Shown: positions 1-6,884 of the stretch, in pieces | Numbering within the stretch: position 1 is the stretch's first letter | Layout: each line of letters starts with the position of its first letter | Origin: Planctomycetia bacterium | GTDB taxonomy: Bacteria; Planctomycetota; UBA11346 | Assembly (NCBI GenBank): GCA_005801395.1 | Contig: SYDV01000460.1 | Location: forward strand, 1-8,058 | Direction of reading: 5' to 3' | Length of the DNA: 8,058 bases | Notes under the pieces: generated by a model | What the model saw: only the letters and a program-made list of their open reading frames with translations | Databases searched by the model: none | What the model was told of the DNA's origin: nothing | Position numbers and translations under genes: made by a program

Positions 1-194
1 GCTGGCGTTATAGTGAATGGGACGAAGGTCGCGCGGGCTCAGAACTCTACGACCTCCAAACGGATCCGCGCGAATTTATCAATCGCATCCATGATCCGGA
101 ACTAAAAGTCATTGTCGAAACAATGAAAAAAGCGCTTTCCGATAAAGCGCTTGGTACCGTGCCGATGGGCAGCGTGGATGTGAAGCGTTTGTAG
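1..194 (+). CDS. Sulfatase, C-terminal end only (5' part outside the window)
   Basis: The open frame begins at base 3 and runs 63 codons to a TAG at 192-194. The visible peptide starts WRYSEWDEG and continues with SELYDLQTDPREF and NRIHDPEL. The pattern (R-Y-x-E-W ... ELYDL-x-xDP-x-E-x-x-N) is the usual C-terminal subdomain of formylglycine-dependent sulfatases, especially the iduronate-2-sulfatase-like group common in PVC bacteria. These enzymes hydrolyse sulfate esters, usually on polysaccharides, and are usually exported. The catalytic Cys/Ser-x-Pro-x-Arg motif and any signal peptide lie upstream and cannot be checked, so the substrate is unknown. The last 20 codons carry a perfect 9-bp inverted repeat. 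The kinase gene follows closely on the same strand, which suggests co-transcription. Confidence 0.85.
   Translation, partial: WRYSEWDEGRAGSELYDLQTDPREFINRIHDPELKVIVETMKKALSDKALGTVPMGSVDVKRL
130..152 (+). repeat. Perfect 9-bp inverted repeat (hairpin) inside the sulfatase 3' end
   Basis: AAGCGCTTT at 130-138 and AAAGCGCTT at 144-152 are exact reverse complements separated by CCGAT. In the mRNA they would form a 9-bp stem with a 5-nt loop, ending 39 nt before the sulfatase stop. No T-run follows, so it is not an intrinsic terminator. It may be a pausing or mRNA-stability element between sulfatase and kinase, or a by-product of the coded K-A-L / K-A-L peptide repeat. Confidence 0.5.
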
Positions 195-210
195 GTGCTT
201 CCCGTAGGCC

Positions 211-215
211 AGGGA
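211..215 (+). promoter_or_regulatory. Ribosome binding site that favours the ATG at 225 for the kinase
   Basis: AGGGA lies 9 nt before the ATG at 225. The alternative GTG at 195 directly abuts the sulfatase stop and has no comparable motif at suitable spacing. The next in-frame ATG, at 234, is 18 nt from AGGGA, which is too far. A similar CCAGGGAC string precedes the PSD1-type gene at 6799-6806 (minus strand). Confidence 0.55.
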
Positions 216-224
216 CCTTATAAT

Positions 225-2675
225 ATGCACCGCATGCTAAACCCCGGCACCATTATTGGTGGTATTCGCATCGACGCGATGTTGGGCAAAGGCGCAATGG
301 GCGAAGTCTATCGTGGCATGCAAGTTTCGCTGAAGCGCCCGGTGGCGGTTAAACGTATTGCCGCCCATTTATTACGTGATGACGAAGCACGTGCGCGATT
401 TGCTCGTGAAGCGCAATGTGTCGCCCGCATTCAAAGTCCGCATGTGGTGGCGGTGCATGATTTCGCCACGGTAAAGGACGATGCTGGGGAGGAACATACG
501 TTATTAGTCATGGAATTAGTAGATGGCGGCGCAAGCGTTCGCGCGCTACAGACGTCATGTGGGGGTTCTTTTGATTGGCGCACGGCAACCGCCATTATTT
601 TACACGCGGCAGAGGGCCTTGCCGCTGCTTCTGAATTTGGCGTAGTCCATCGCGATATTAAACCGGATAATATTATGGTGACGCGCAAGGGCATCGCCAA
701 GTTGGCCGATTTCGGTTTAGCCAAATCAGTGGATTCATCGGCCATGACCATCGCCGGAACGGTGATGGGGACACCCTTATATCTACCACCAGAAGCTTGT
801 CGTGGACAACCGGTCGATGCGCGCGGTGATTTATATTCTCTTGGTTGCACTTGGTTTCATTTGTTGACTGGCCGCCCACCTTTTCAGGCGGAAAGTACCG
901 TCGCATTATTGCGCGCCCACCTTGATGATGCGCCTCCTGATTTACGCACCTTGGCACCGCATATTCCTGGGGGAATTGTTGATTTAGTGCATCGCTTGTT
1001 GGCCAAACATCCGGATGAGCGATTGCCGTCCGCCGAAGCATTAGTCGAAGCGATTCATGGCCTTGATGGCATTACCATTCCGCGATCAATTCCTGGGATT
1101 TTCGGTGCTGAGGCGGCAACCACTATGACGCGCGTTGCTGATGAGGGCGAATTAGGCACAAGCCCAACGGCTGCCACGGTATTGGCTGGAAATGCTGCGA
1201 CTATACCGATGTCAGCGACGGCAGCGACTCAACAAACCGTTCCCGTTCCTCCGGTGATACCAACGACAAATAAACCAATTTTGCCAGTAAAAGCACAGAC
1301 TTCGGAACCTTCGTTAACGCGGCATAAAAAGAGCGGACTCTTTAGCTTATTAATGATCGTTATTACCGGGGCTGTCATTTTAATCGCGGCACTCATTTAT
1401 ACGCAAATGCTTTTGGGATCGTCATCCGTACGTGTGAACACCATGAGCGCGGTAAGTAGTGGAGATATTGGATTGGCATTACAACGTGCGGGAAGACATT
1501 TGGCCGCCCATCCAGGTGATGCAGACTCGGTTAATTTAGTGCGCGAAGTGATTGCCGCTGAAAGCGCCATGCTGATCAAGGCAAACCGCTTGGATGATGC
1601 GAAGCGGCGATTGACCGAGCATCGCGCGACTTGGACCTGGTTAGATACCGGCAAGCTGGAACGTGAAGTCGCGTTGGCGCAAGCAGTGTGGTTGGCTAAG
1701 CATCATAAAGAAAAGGAAGCGGTCGTACAATTTCATCAACTGAGAGATCAGGGCCTTGATCAAACGATTATTGATCAAGCCATGGTTAATAGTTTGGTTA
1801 ACAGTGATCGTCCCGCAGAAGCTATTGGCGCGGCTTATCGCTTAGCCTTGGCTCATAAGGGACCATTAACGGCACATGAATTACAATTGCTGACCTACGC
1901 GTTGGAATTTGAAGGCCCAACGGGTGACTATATTGAAAAAATACGTTTGCTGCTGCGAGAACGCCATCCGGCGATTGTCGATATCGTTCGTCCGTGGTTT
2001 ATCGCTGAAGATTTCGAAAAACGATTTAATGCGTATTTTATTCTGCGTGACGCTGGAAAAATAAGTGATGGAGAAGAAATTAATTTCCATCTACAAACGA
2101 GTGTGCTTTTTAGCTCGTCTTATCTATCCATGCGCGAAGCCGTGGTGTGGTTGGCGACAGAAATTTCCAAGCCGAACTGGCTTACACGGCGAAATGCGAG
2201 CACATTAACTCCTTTCACCAAGGTCGTGGAATTAAGTAATTGGAATGAGCATGCTGATGCCTTAATCACGGTATTAGCCACGGGATTTCCAGATCAAATA
2301 ACGCCCTCAGCATTAACGTGGTTATCGAATGAGGATGAACGATTGCGTTGGAATGCCTTCCGTATACTGGAACAAGCCAAGCGCCTTGATCGTTTTAATG
2401 TCGATGACTTCCACGCTGCGACGTTGACCACTTTTCATCCGCTCTATGATTCGCAGCCATTTAACGGCGCTCTTGCGCATTTTATAGCCATAGGAAAAAC
2501 GCCGCGTTTAGCAGATGCACGCAAGGCGCTTGCTGCGGGAAAAAAGCACGTTGATGAAATCATCGCGCAATATGAAAAATCGCAGGCGAACGGTATGGCT
2601 TTGCGGGCAAATACCTGCAAAGAACAACTCGCGAAAATAGTGAAAGCACAGCAGGAGTTAGAAGTCGGTCAATAA
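225..2675 (+). CDS. Membrane-anchored Hanks-type Ser/Thr protein kinase with an extracytoplasmic helical-repeat region
   Basis: From the ATG at 225 the protein has 816 residues (numbering below). The kinase domain spans about 15-280 and has all core motifs: the glycine-rich loop GKGAMGEV (21-28), the VAVK lysine K43, the probable helix-C glutamate E62, the catalytic loop HRDIKPDN (D144, K146, N149), DFG (162-164), an activation segment with threonines T175, T179 and T183, and PPE (188-190) where APE is usual. It should therefore be an active kinase phosphorylating Ser/Thr in the cytoplasm. A Thr/Ala/Pro-rich linker (about 291-366) leads to one transmembrane helix (about 371-395). The remaining 420 residues should lie outside the membrane. 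They contain no PASTA, NHL or WD motif; they look alpha-helical, TPR-like at about 414-541 and HEAT-like later, with a repeated motif at 595-610 and 703-718. This suggests a protein-binding or sensing region with unknown ligand. It starts 30 bp after the sulfatase stop. A GTG at 195 would add ten residues. Confidence 0.93.
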   Translation: MHRMLNPGTIIGGIRIDAMLGKGAMGEVYRGMQVSLKRPVAVKRIAAHLLRDDEARARFAREAQCVARIQSPHVVAVHDFATVKDDAGEEHTLLVMELVDGGASVRALQTSCGGSFDWRTATAIILHAAEGLAAASEFGVVHRDIKPDNIMVTRKGIAKLADFGLAKSVDSSAMTIAGTVMGTPLYLPPEACRGQPVDARGDLYSLGCTWFHLLTGRPPFQAESTVALLRAHLDDAPPDLRTLAPHIPGGIVDLVHRLLAKHPDERLPSAEALVEAIHGLDGITIPRSIPGIFGAEAATTMTRVADEGELGTSPTAATVLAGNAATIPMSATAATQQTVPVPPVIPTTNKPILPVKAQTSEPSLTRHKKSGLFSLLMIVITGAVILIAALIYTQMLLGSSSVRVNTMSAVSSGDIGLALQRAGRHLAAHPGDADSVNLVREVIAAESAMLIKANRLDDAKRRLTEHRATWTWLDTGKLEREVALAQAVWLAKHHKEKEAVVQFHQLRDQGLDQTIIDQAMVNSLVNSDRPAEAIGAAYRLALAHKGPLTAHELQLLTYALEFEGPTGDYIEKIRLLLRERHPAIVDIVRPWFIAEDFEKRFNAYFILRDAGKISDGEEINFHLQTSVLFSSSYLSMREAVVWLATEISKPNWLTRRNASTLTPFTKVVELSNWNEHADALITVLATGFPDQITPSALTWLSNEDERLRWNAFRILEQAKRLDRFNVDDFHAATLTTFHPLYDSQPFNGALAHFIAIGKTPRLADARKALAAGKKHVDEIIAQYEKSQANGMALRANTCKEQLAKIVKAQQELEVGQ

Positions 2676-2718
2676 AGGCGCTTTTGAAGAATATTGGTGT
2701 CACGCCAATATCGCCTTT
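2674..2718. terminator. Candidate bidirectional terminator between convergent genes
   Basis: ATATTGGTG (2691-2699) and CGCCAATAT (2703-2711) pair over 9 positions with a single G-T wobble around the 3-nt loop TCA. An outer pair, AAAGGCG (2674-2680) with CGCCTTT (2712-2718), is also exact, with ten unpaired bases on one side. The loop TCA is, on the minus strand, the TGA stop of the DUF1501 gene, and the outer arm begins in the TAA stop of the kinase gene. With only 24 bp between the two stops it is well placed to end both transcripts. The T-runs are poor (TTT at 2716-2718 on plus; a broken T-run after the stem on minus), so termination is likely rather than certain. Confidence 0.5.
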
Positions 2719-4103
2719 ACCACATGACCATGCACATCCGTTAATCGATAATCGCGACCAGCATAACGATACGTTAACCGTTCGTGGTCGAGCCCCAATA
2801 AGTGCAGTATGGTGGCGTGGAGATCATGAATATGAACGCGGTTTTCAGTAATATTCCAACCCCATTCATCGGTAGCGCCGTGGATAAAACCACGTTTTGT
2901 GCCTCCGCCGGCCATCCACATCGAGAAAGCGTGCGGATGATGTTCGCGGCCATCGCTTCCTTGACGTGTCGGAGTGCGCCCGAATTCGGTGGCCCACACG
3001 ACTAACGTGTCATCTAACAGCCCGCGTTGTTTGAGATCTTTAATTAAGCCCGCGACGGGTTTATCTGTTCTCAGAGCATTTTTTGCATGGCCTTCTTTTA
3101 TTTTTCCGTGTTGATCCCAATGGCCGACGCTTTTAGCGTCGCTGCCACAATCGACATGGATGAAGCGTACGCCCCGTTCGACTAAGCGACGAGCAAGTAA
3201 ACATTGCTTACCAAATTCGGCAGATTCTTTGCGATCAATACCGTATAATGCCAACGTCGCTTTATCTTCCTGCGATAAATCAAAGGCAGCAGGCGCTTCG
3301 GCCTGCATGCGGAAAGCTAATTCATAACTCGATAAATTGGCGTCTAAACGACTATCGGCTTCGCGTGTTTCTTGATGTTGTTTGCCTAGGGCAGCGATGA
3401 GGTCGAGTTGTTTGCGTTGTGCGTCACGACTCAGTGGACTGGTTAAATTGGCGATGGGATTTTTCATATCGCTCACGCGCGCGCCCTGAAAAGTTGCGGG
3501 CAAAAAGCTAGATCCCCAGCATCGGGCACCTGGCTGCGGTAGCGTTGGGGCGATGCTGATAAAGCCGGGAAGGTCGCGATTCTCGCTGCCTAAACCATAG
3601 AGTGCCCACGAGCCAATACTGGGTCGCGAAAACGTTTGTTCGCCAGTGGTCATCTGAAACGTGGCGCTGTTGTGATCAATATTGTCGCAGGCCATAGAAC
3701 GGATGAAACACAAGTCATCGGCAATGCTAGCCACTTCTGGAAATAAGGTGCTGATATCCATGCCGCATTTGCCATATTTATTAAACGTCCACGGAGAGGC
3801 GAATACTTTGCTGCCAGCTTGACGCAAATGACCGTCGAGCGTGAGGGGAATTTCTTTGCCATCGTATTCGGCTAATTTTGGTTTGGGATCAAACGTATCT
3901 ACGTGCGATACGCCACCGCCCATGAATAAAAAGATGACTCGTTTAGCTTTTGCGGGGAAATGTGGCTTCTTCGCCGCGAGCGGATCAACGGCGGTTTCGC
4001 CTGCAAAGAGGCGATCTTGCGATAAAGCGCCTAAAGCCATGAGACCAAAACCATGGGCGGCGGTGCTGAGAAAGTGACGGCGTGATATGGTGGGGAACGG
4101 CAT
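2700..4103 (-). CDS. DUF1501 family protein with a Tat signal (alkaline-phosphatase/sulfatase-like fold)
   Basis: The 467-residue protein starts at ATG 4103-4101, chosen because AAGGA lies 7 nt upstream and because this start puts the Tat motif SRRHFL at residues 7-12, followed by a hydrophobic stretch (about 14-28). A further in-frame ATG at 4160 would add 19 residues overlapping the upstream gene and bury the Tat motif, so it is unlikely. Family landmarks are FMGGGVSHVDTFDPKP (60-75), NIDHNSATFQMTTG (141-154), GVRFIHVDCG (311-320), HWDQHG (328-333), WATEFGRTP (370-378), GREHHP (385-390) and a C-terminal HDLHATILHLLGLDHERLTYRYAGRDYR stretch (426-453, given in parts: HDLHATILHLLGLDH, YRYAGRDYR). 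The conserved Asp and His residues suggest a metal site as in the alkaline phosphatase superfamily, but the reaction is not established. Length is normal. It follows the PSD1-type gene by 10 bp in one operon and probably acts with it in the periplasm. Confidence 0.92.
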   Translation of the reverse strand: MPFPTISRRHFLSTAAHGFGLMALGALSQDRLFAGETAVDPLAAKKPHFPAKAKRVIFLFMGGGVSHVDTFDPKPKLAEYDGKEIPLTLDGHLRQAGSKVFASPWTFNKYGKCGMDISTLFPEVASIADDLCFIRSMACDNIDHNSATFQMTTGEQTFSRPSIGSWALYGLGSENRDLPGFISIAPTLPQPGARCWGSSFLPATFQGARVSDMKNPIANLTSPLSRDAQRKQLDLIAALGKQHQETREADSRLDANLSSYELAFRMQAEAPAAFDLSQEDKATLALYGIDRKESAEFGKQCLLARRLVERGVRFIHVDCGSDAKSVGHWDQHGKIKEGHAKNALRTDKPVAGLIKDLKQRGLLDDTLVVWATEFGRTPTRQGSDGREHHPHAFSMWMAGGGTKRGFIHGATDEWGWNITENRVHIHDLHATILHLLGLDHERLTYRYAGRDYRLTDVHGHVVKAILA

Positions 4104-4110
4104 ATAAGTG

Positions 4111-4115
4111 TCCTT
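4111..4115 (-). promoter_or_regulatory. Ribosome binding site of the DUF1501 gene, overlapping the upstream stop codon
   Basis: On the minus strand the sequence reads TAAGGACACTTATATG. TAA (4116-4114) ends the PSD1-type gene and its last two bases are the first two of AAGGA, 7 nt before the DUF1501 ATG. Ribosomes ending on the first gene would therefore cover this site, which suggests translational coupling and a fixed ratio of the two proteins. This also settles the DUF1501 start. Confidence 0.7.
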
Positions 4116-6792
4116 AATCGATGAAGATAAAATCGGTACTGCACAGCAGAGCATGGGCATAGGTTGCCCAAGCAGCGGTGCGGTCAGTGTCGCGACTCAT
4201 AAATTTTTTGGCCAGCGCACGTTGTTTGACATCGGGCGCGCGACCAAGGATCAGCAGGTGAATGCGTGACAGCGTATCATCGTCTGCGCTGGTCATAACG
4301 CGTTCGATAGCACGTCGTGCACTGTTTTGTACTAAAGCATTATTCATTAAATATAACGCTTGCTGCGGGATGATGGACGTTTCTCGCTTAGTAATAATCG
4401 CAGATGGATCAGCGCCATCGAAGGTGATGTAAAATGGGTTGGGATCAAAACGACTCACGTGTAAATAAACGGTACGCCACGGTGGCAACTCATTCGGCCA
4501 TGGTGGTAGCTCGCCAACATGGAGGTCTAATTCGCCACTAATGGCTAAAATGCTGTCGCGCACGGCTTCCGCCTGTAAACGCCAACGATGTTGGCGGCCG
4601 AGTAAGACATTATCAGGATCCGCTTTTAACGTGGCTGGCGTTGGCACGCTGGATTGCTGCCAGGTGGCAGATTTTAAAATAGAACGATGCAGTGATTTTA
4701 TTGACCAGCCGCTGGCGATAAAACGGTTGGTCAAATGATCGAGTAATTCAGGATGCGTTGGACGTTCACCGCGAATACCGAAATCAGATGGTGTGCGCAC
4801 CAAACCAAAGCCACCAAAATGATGTTGCCAAATGCGATTGACGATGACGCGAGCGGTTAACGGATGTTGTGGTTGCGTTAACCAACGCGCTAATTCTAAG
4901 CGGCCGCTGCGGTCATTGCCAATTGGTTGCTGGCTAGTGCCGGCTAATATTTCGGGAAAGCGACGTGGCACATAGTTGCCTTGTTTCTGAAAGCTTCCGC
5001 GAATATATAAACGGCTATCACCAATTTTCGCATGGAGACTGCCTGGAATTCCGCCGTCTTTCGCGTGATAGGCAATGGGTAGAGGCTGGGCACATAATTC
5101 AGCGCGAATTTCGGCTGAGGGCGCGTCGCCATGTTTCTTTTTCTCGCGTCGCGCGGCAGAAATCACTGCATCTTCGATGCGCTTAGTTTTATTTGCCGCG
5201 TCTTCAGTGACGGCATAGCGCAGGCGTAGACTTTTTTCATCAGCGATACTCGTGCTGAAAAATATTCCTGCGAGCGCGGTGTAATCGGCTTGTGAAATAG
5301 GATCAAATTTATGGTTGTGACAACGCGCACACGAAGTGGTGAGTCCCATAAACGTGCGACCGACCAAATCAATTTGATCATCAACAATATCTGCGCGGAC
5401 TTTTTCTCGTTCAGTGTCGTTTTCCTGAAAATTTCCCAATGTGAGTACGCCGGTGGCAATAATGGCTGCTCGGCCACCGCCTTCTTTTTCGCTCAGTAAA
5501 TCACCGGCTAATTGTTGCACAACAAATTGATCGTATGGTAAATCACGATTGAAGGCATTGATCACCCAGTTGCGATAATGCATGGTATAGGCTGGGAAAT
5601 GAGTGTATTTGGGGTCGTAATTTATCGCGTCTGCATAACGCACTAAATCAAGCCAATGCCGTCCCCAGCGCTCACCATAGCGCGGACTGGCGAGTAAACG
5701 ATCAATGACGCGATCGAAGGCGTCGGCCTTATTATCAGCAAGAAAGTCGGCGATTTCTTCGGGTGTTGGAGGTAGACCCGTTAAATCATAGGAGGCTCGG
5801 CGAATAAGAGTTTCTTTATCCGCCGGAACAGCTGGAATTAGCTGCTGCTTTTCCAATGGCGCGAGAATAAATTGATCAAGGGGATCAAGTACCCAGGCTT
5901 GTTGGCGTACGATCGGTGGTTGTGGATTGGTCACAGGCTGAAACGACCAATGTGCTCGTTGTTGGTCGGTTATGGTAAATTCAGGACCATCGGTGGCAAC
6001 CACGGTAACGCTGTTGTGTTCGGGCCAAGCGAGACCGTCGGTAATCCATTGTTCGAGCGCGGTTATTTCCTTTTCATTTAATGGTTTGCCTTTACGTGGC
6101 ATTTTTAAGTCATTGCTGTGACGAACGGCAGTGATTAATAAACTCTCGCTTGGTTTTCCAAGTACAACGGCGGGACCTTGTTTGCCGCCAGTTAAAACAC
6201 CAACGCGTGAACTTAAATCCAATCCCGACGTTGGTTCATTCGAGCCATGACATTCGTAACAGCGTTCGGATAAAATTGGCCGGACAATTTTTTCGAAGTG
6301 AAGGTCGGCAGGAGAGGAAGATTTCATGGCAACGGCCATGGCGGTCTCGCCCGTCCACGGCATGCCTTTCGTTACCCATTTTTCGAGCGCAGCAATTTCT
6401 TCCACCGGCATTGGTTCTTTGGGTGGCATTTGCACATCGCCAATGCGCTTGATGGCTTGGACTAATAAACTTTTTCCCGCATTCCCAGGAATTGCCGATG
6501 GACCCGAATCGCCACCCGTGAGCACGGCGCTGAGACTATCTAGACGCAATCCGCCTTTTTGTTTTTTAATTCCATGACAACTGAAACAACGAGCTTCGAG
6601 AATCGGCAACACGGTATTGGCGAAAAAGGCTTGGTCTGCGGCGTTATCAGCGGCAAAAAGCGTTATGATATTTCCGCTCATAAAGAGGAGTACGGCATGC
6701 CATGGTAATCGTGTACGAGCGTTTGAACGCTTTGCATGAACCGTGGCGTTAGTTAGTTCGTTACGCTTGCTTTGGTTGATAGAATCAGTCAT
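4114..6792 (-). CDS. PSD1-type protein: two PSCyt1 haem modules, then DUF1549 and DUF1553
   Basis: The 892-residue protein is counted from ATG 6792-6790, which has AGGGA 7 nt upstream. An ATG at 6819 would add nine residues but has only AAGG at 4 nt spacing. A long polar N-tail leads to a Sec-type hydrophobic segment (about 30-47), so it is likely exported or membrane-tethered. Two tandem cytochrome-c-like modules follow: CFSCH (69-73) with a possible axial Met in VQMPPK (M122), and CYECH (178-182) with LKMPRK (M231). DUF1549 covers about 300-515, with TGLPPTPEE (338-346), SPRYGERWGRHWLD (369-382) and a third haem-type motif CARCHNHKFDP (488-498). DUF1553 covers about 625-890, with GRLELARWL, ARVIVNRIWQHHFG, TPSDFG, LHRSILKSATWQQ and LYLMNN. 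The family is nearly confined to PVC bacteria; the reaction is unknown, but the haem motifs imply electron transfer. It is the first gene of an operon with DUF1501 and is divergent from the AraC-type gene. Confidence 0.93.
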   Translation of the reverse strand: MTDSINQSKRNELTNATVHAKRSNARTRLPWHAVLLFMSGNIITLFAADNAADQAFFANTVLPILEARCFSCHGIKKQKGGLRLDSLSAVLTGGDSGPSAIPGNAGKSLLVQAIKRIGDVQMPPKEPMPVEEIAALEKWVTKGMPWTGETAMAVAMKSSSPADLHFEKIVRPILSERCYECHGSNEPTSGLDLSSRVGVLTGGKQGPAVVLGKPSESLLITAVRHSNDLKMPRKGKPLNEKEITALEQWITDGLAWPEHNSVTVVATDGPEFTITDQQRAHWSFQPVTNPQPPIVRQQAWVLDPLDQFILAPLEKQQLIPAVPADKETLIRRASYDLTGLPPTPEEIADFLADNKADAFDRVIDRLLASPRYGERWGRHWLDLVRYADAINYDPKYTHFPAYTMHYRNWVINAFNRDLPYDQFVVQQLAGDLLSEKEGGGRAAIIATGVLTLGNFQENDTEREKVRADIVDDQIDLVGRTFMGLTTSCARCHNHKFDPISQADYTALAGIFFSTSIADEKSLRLRYAVTEDAANKTKRIEDAVISAARREKKKHGDAPSAEIRAELCAQPLPIAYHAKDGGIPGSLHAKIGDSRLYIRGSFQKQGNYVPRRFPEILAGTSQQPIGNDRSGRLELARWLTQPQHPLTARVIVNRIWQHHFGGFGLVRTPSDFGIRGERPTHPELLDHLTNRFIASGWSIKSLHRSILKSATWQQSSVPTPATLKADPDNVLLGRQHRWRLQAEAVRDSILAISGELDLHVGELPPWPNELPPWRTVYLHVSRFDPNPFYITFDGADPSAIITKRETSIIPQQALYLMNNALVQNSARRAIERVMTSADDDTLSRIHLLILGRAPDVKQRALAKKFMSRDTDRTAAWATYAHALLCSTDFIFID

Positions 6793-6799
6793 TGTAGCG

Positions 6800-6804
6800 T
6801 CCCT
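6800..6804 (-). promoter_or_regulatory. Ribosome binding site that favours the shorter PSD1 start at 6792
   Basis: On the minus strand AGGGA stands 7 nt before the ATG at 6792-6790, an ideal spacing. The upstream in-frame ATG at 6819-6817 has only AAGG at 4 nt, and it lies inside the best promoter -10 candidate. Both points favour the shorter protein. Confidence 0.55.
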
Positions 6805-6815
6805 GGCGATTGTCG

Positions 6816-6834
6816 TCATGATACCTTCATGATA
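6816..6834. promoter_or_regulatory. 8-bp direct repeat at 11-bp spacing, candidate operator in the divergent region
   Basis: TCATGATA occurs at 6816-6823 and again at 6827-6834, exact in all eight bases, so the start-to-start distance is 11 bp or about one helical turn. It lies in the 83-bp region between the divergent PSD1-type and AraC-type starts. AraC-family proteins insert two helix-turn-helix motifs into major grooves one turn apart, so this is a reasonable binding site for the neighbouring regulator. Each copy also reads TATCAT on the minus strand, a possible -10 hexamer. Confidence 0.4.
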
Positions 6835-6847
6835 ACAGATCCGTCAT
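6818..6847 (-). promoter_or_regulatory. Weak sigma-70-like promoter candidate for the PSD1-DUF1501 operon
   Basis: Read on the minus strand, ATGACG (6847-6842, 4 of 6 against TTGACA) is followed after 18 bp by TATCAT (6823-6818, 5 of 6 against TATAAT). Transcription would start near 6811 and leave a leader of about 19 nt with the AGGGA site before the ATG at 6792. The -10 coincides with a TCATGATA repeat and the -35 with one arm of the inverted repeat at 6839-6884. PVC promoter consensus is not well known, so this is tentative. Confidence 0.3.
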
Positions 6848-6884
6848 TACCATCGTGGACGATTAGGATGCGATTATGACGGAT
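6839..6884. repeat. 9-bp inverted repeat spanning the AraC gene start
   Basis: ATCCGTCAT (6839-6847) and ATGACGGAT (6876-6884) are exact reverse complements 28 bp apart. The right arm is the first three codons of the AraC-type gene (ATG ACG GAT), and the ribosome binding site AGGA (6865-6868) lies in the loop. It could be an mRNA structure masking the start codon or a pair of protein half-sites bridging promoter and start. Confidence 0.45.

Noticed and set aside
219..224. Perfect TATAAT just before the kinase ATG
   Set aside because: Transcription from it would start after the ATG at 225, and no -35 element lies at a suitable distance (TTGTAG at 189-194 is 24 bp away). It is probably chance in the short spacer.
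431..1041. Two antisense open frames of 139 and 122 codons over the kinase domain
   Set aside because: They mirror the conserved kinase motifs on the plus strand and have low-complexity, non-domain-like translations.
4021..4030. GATAAAGCGC shared between 141-150 and 4021-4030
   Set aside because: A 10-base match inside two unrelated coding regions, with no extended similarity around it, is most simply chance.
4104..4160. Longer DUF1501 start at 4160
   Set aside because: It would overlap the PSD1-type gene by 47 bp, place 19 non-typical residues before the Tat motif, and ignore the well-placed AAGGA.
5163..5477. Minus-strand open frame of 104 codons within the PSD1-type gene
   Set aside because: It is another frame of a gene with clear family motifs throughout and shows no independent coding signal.
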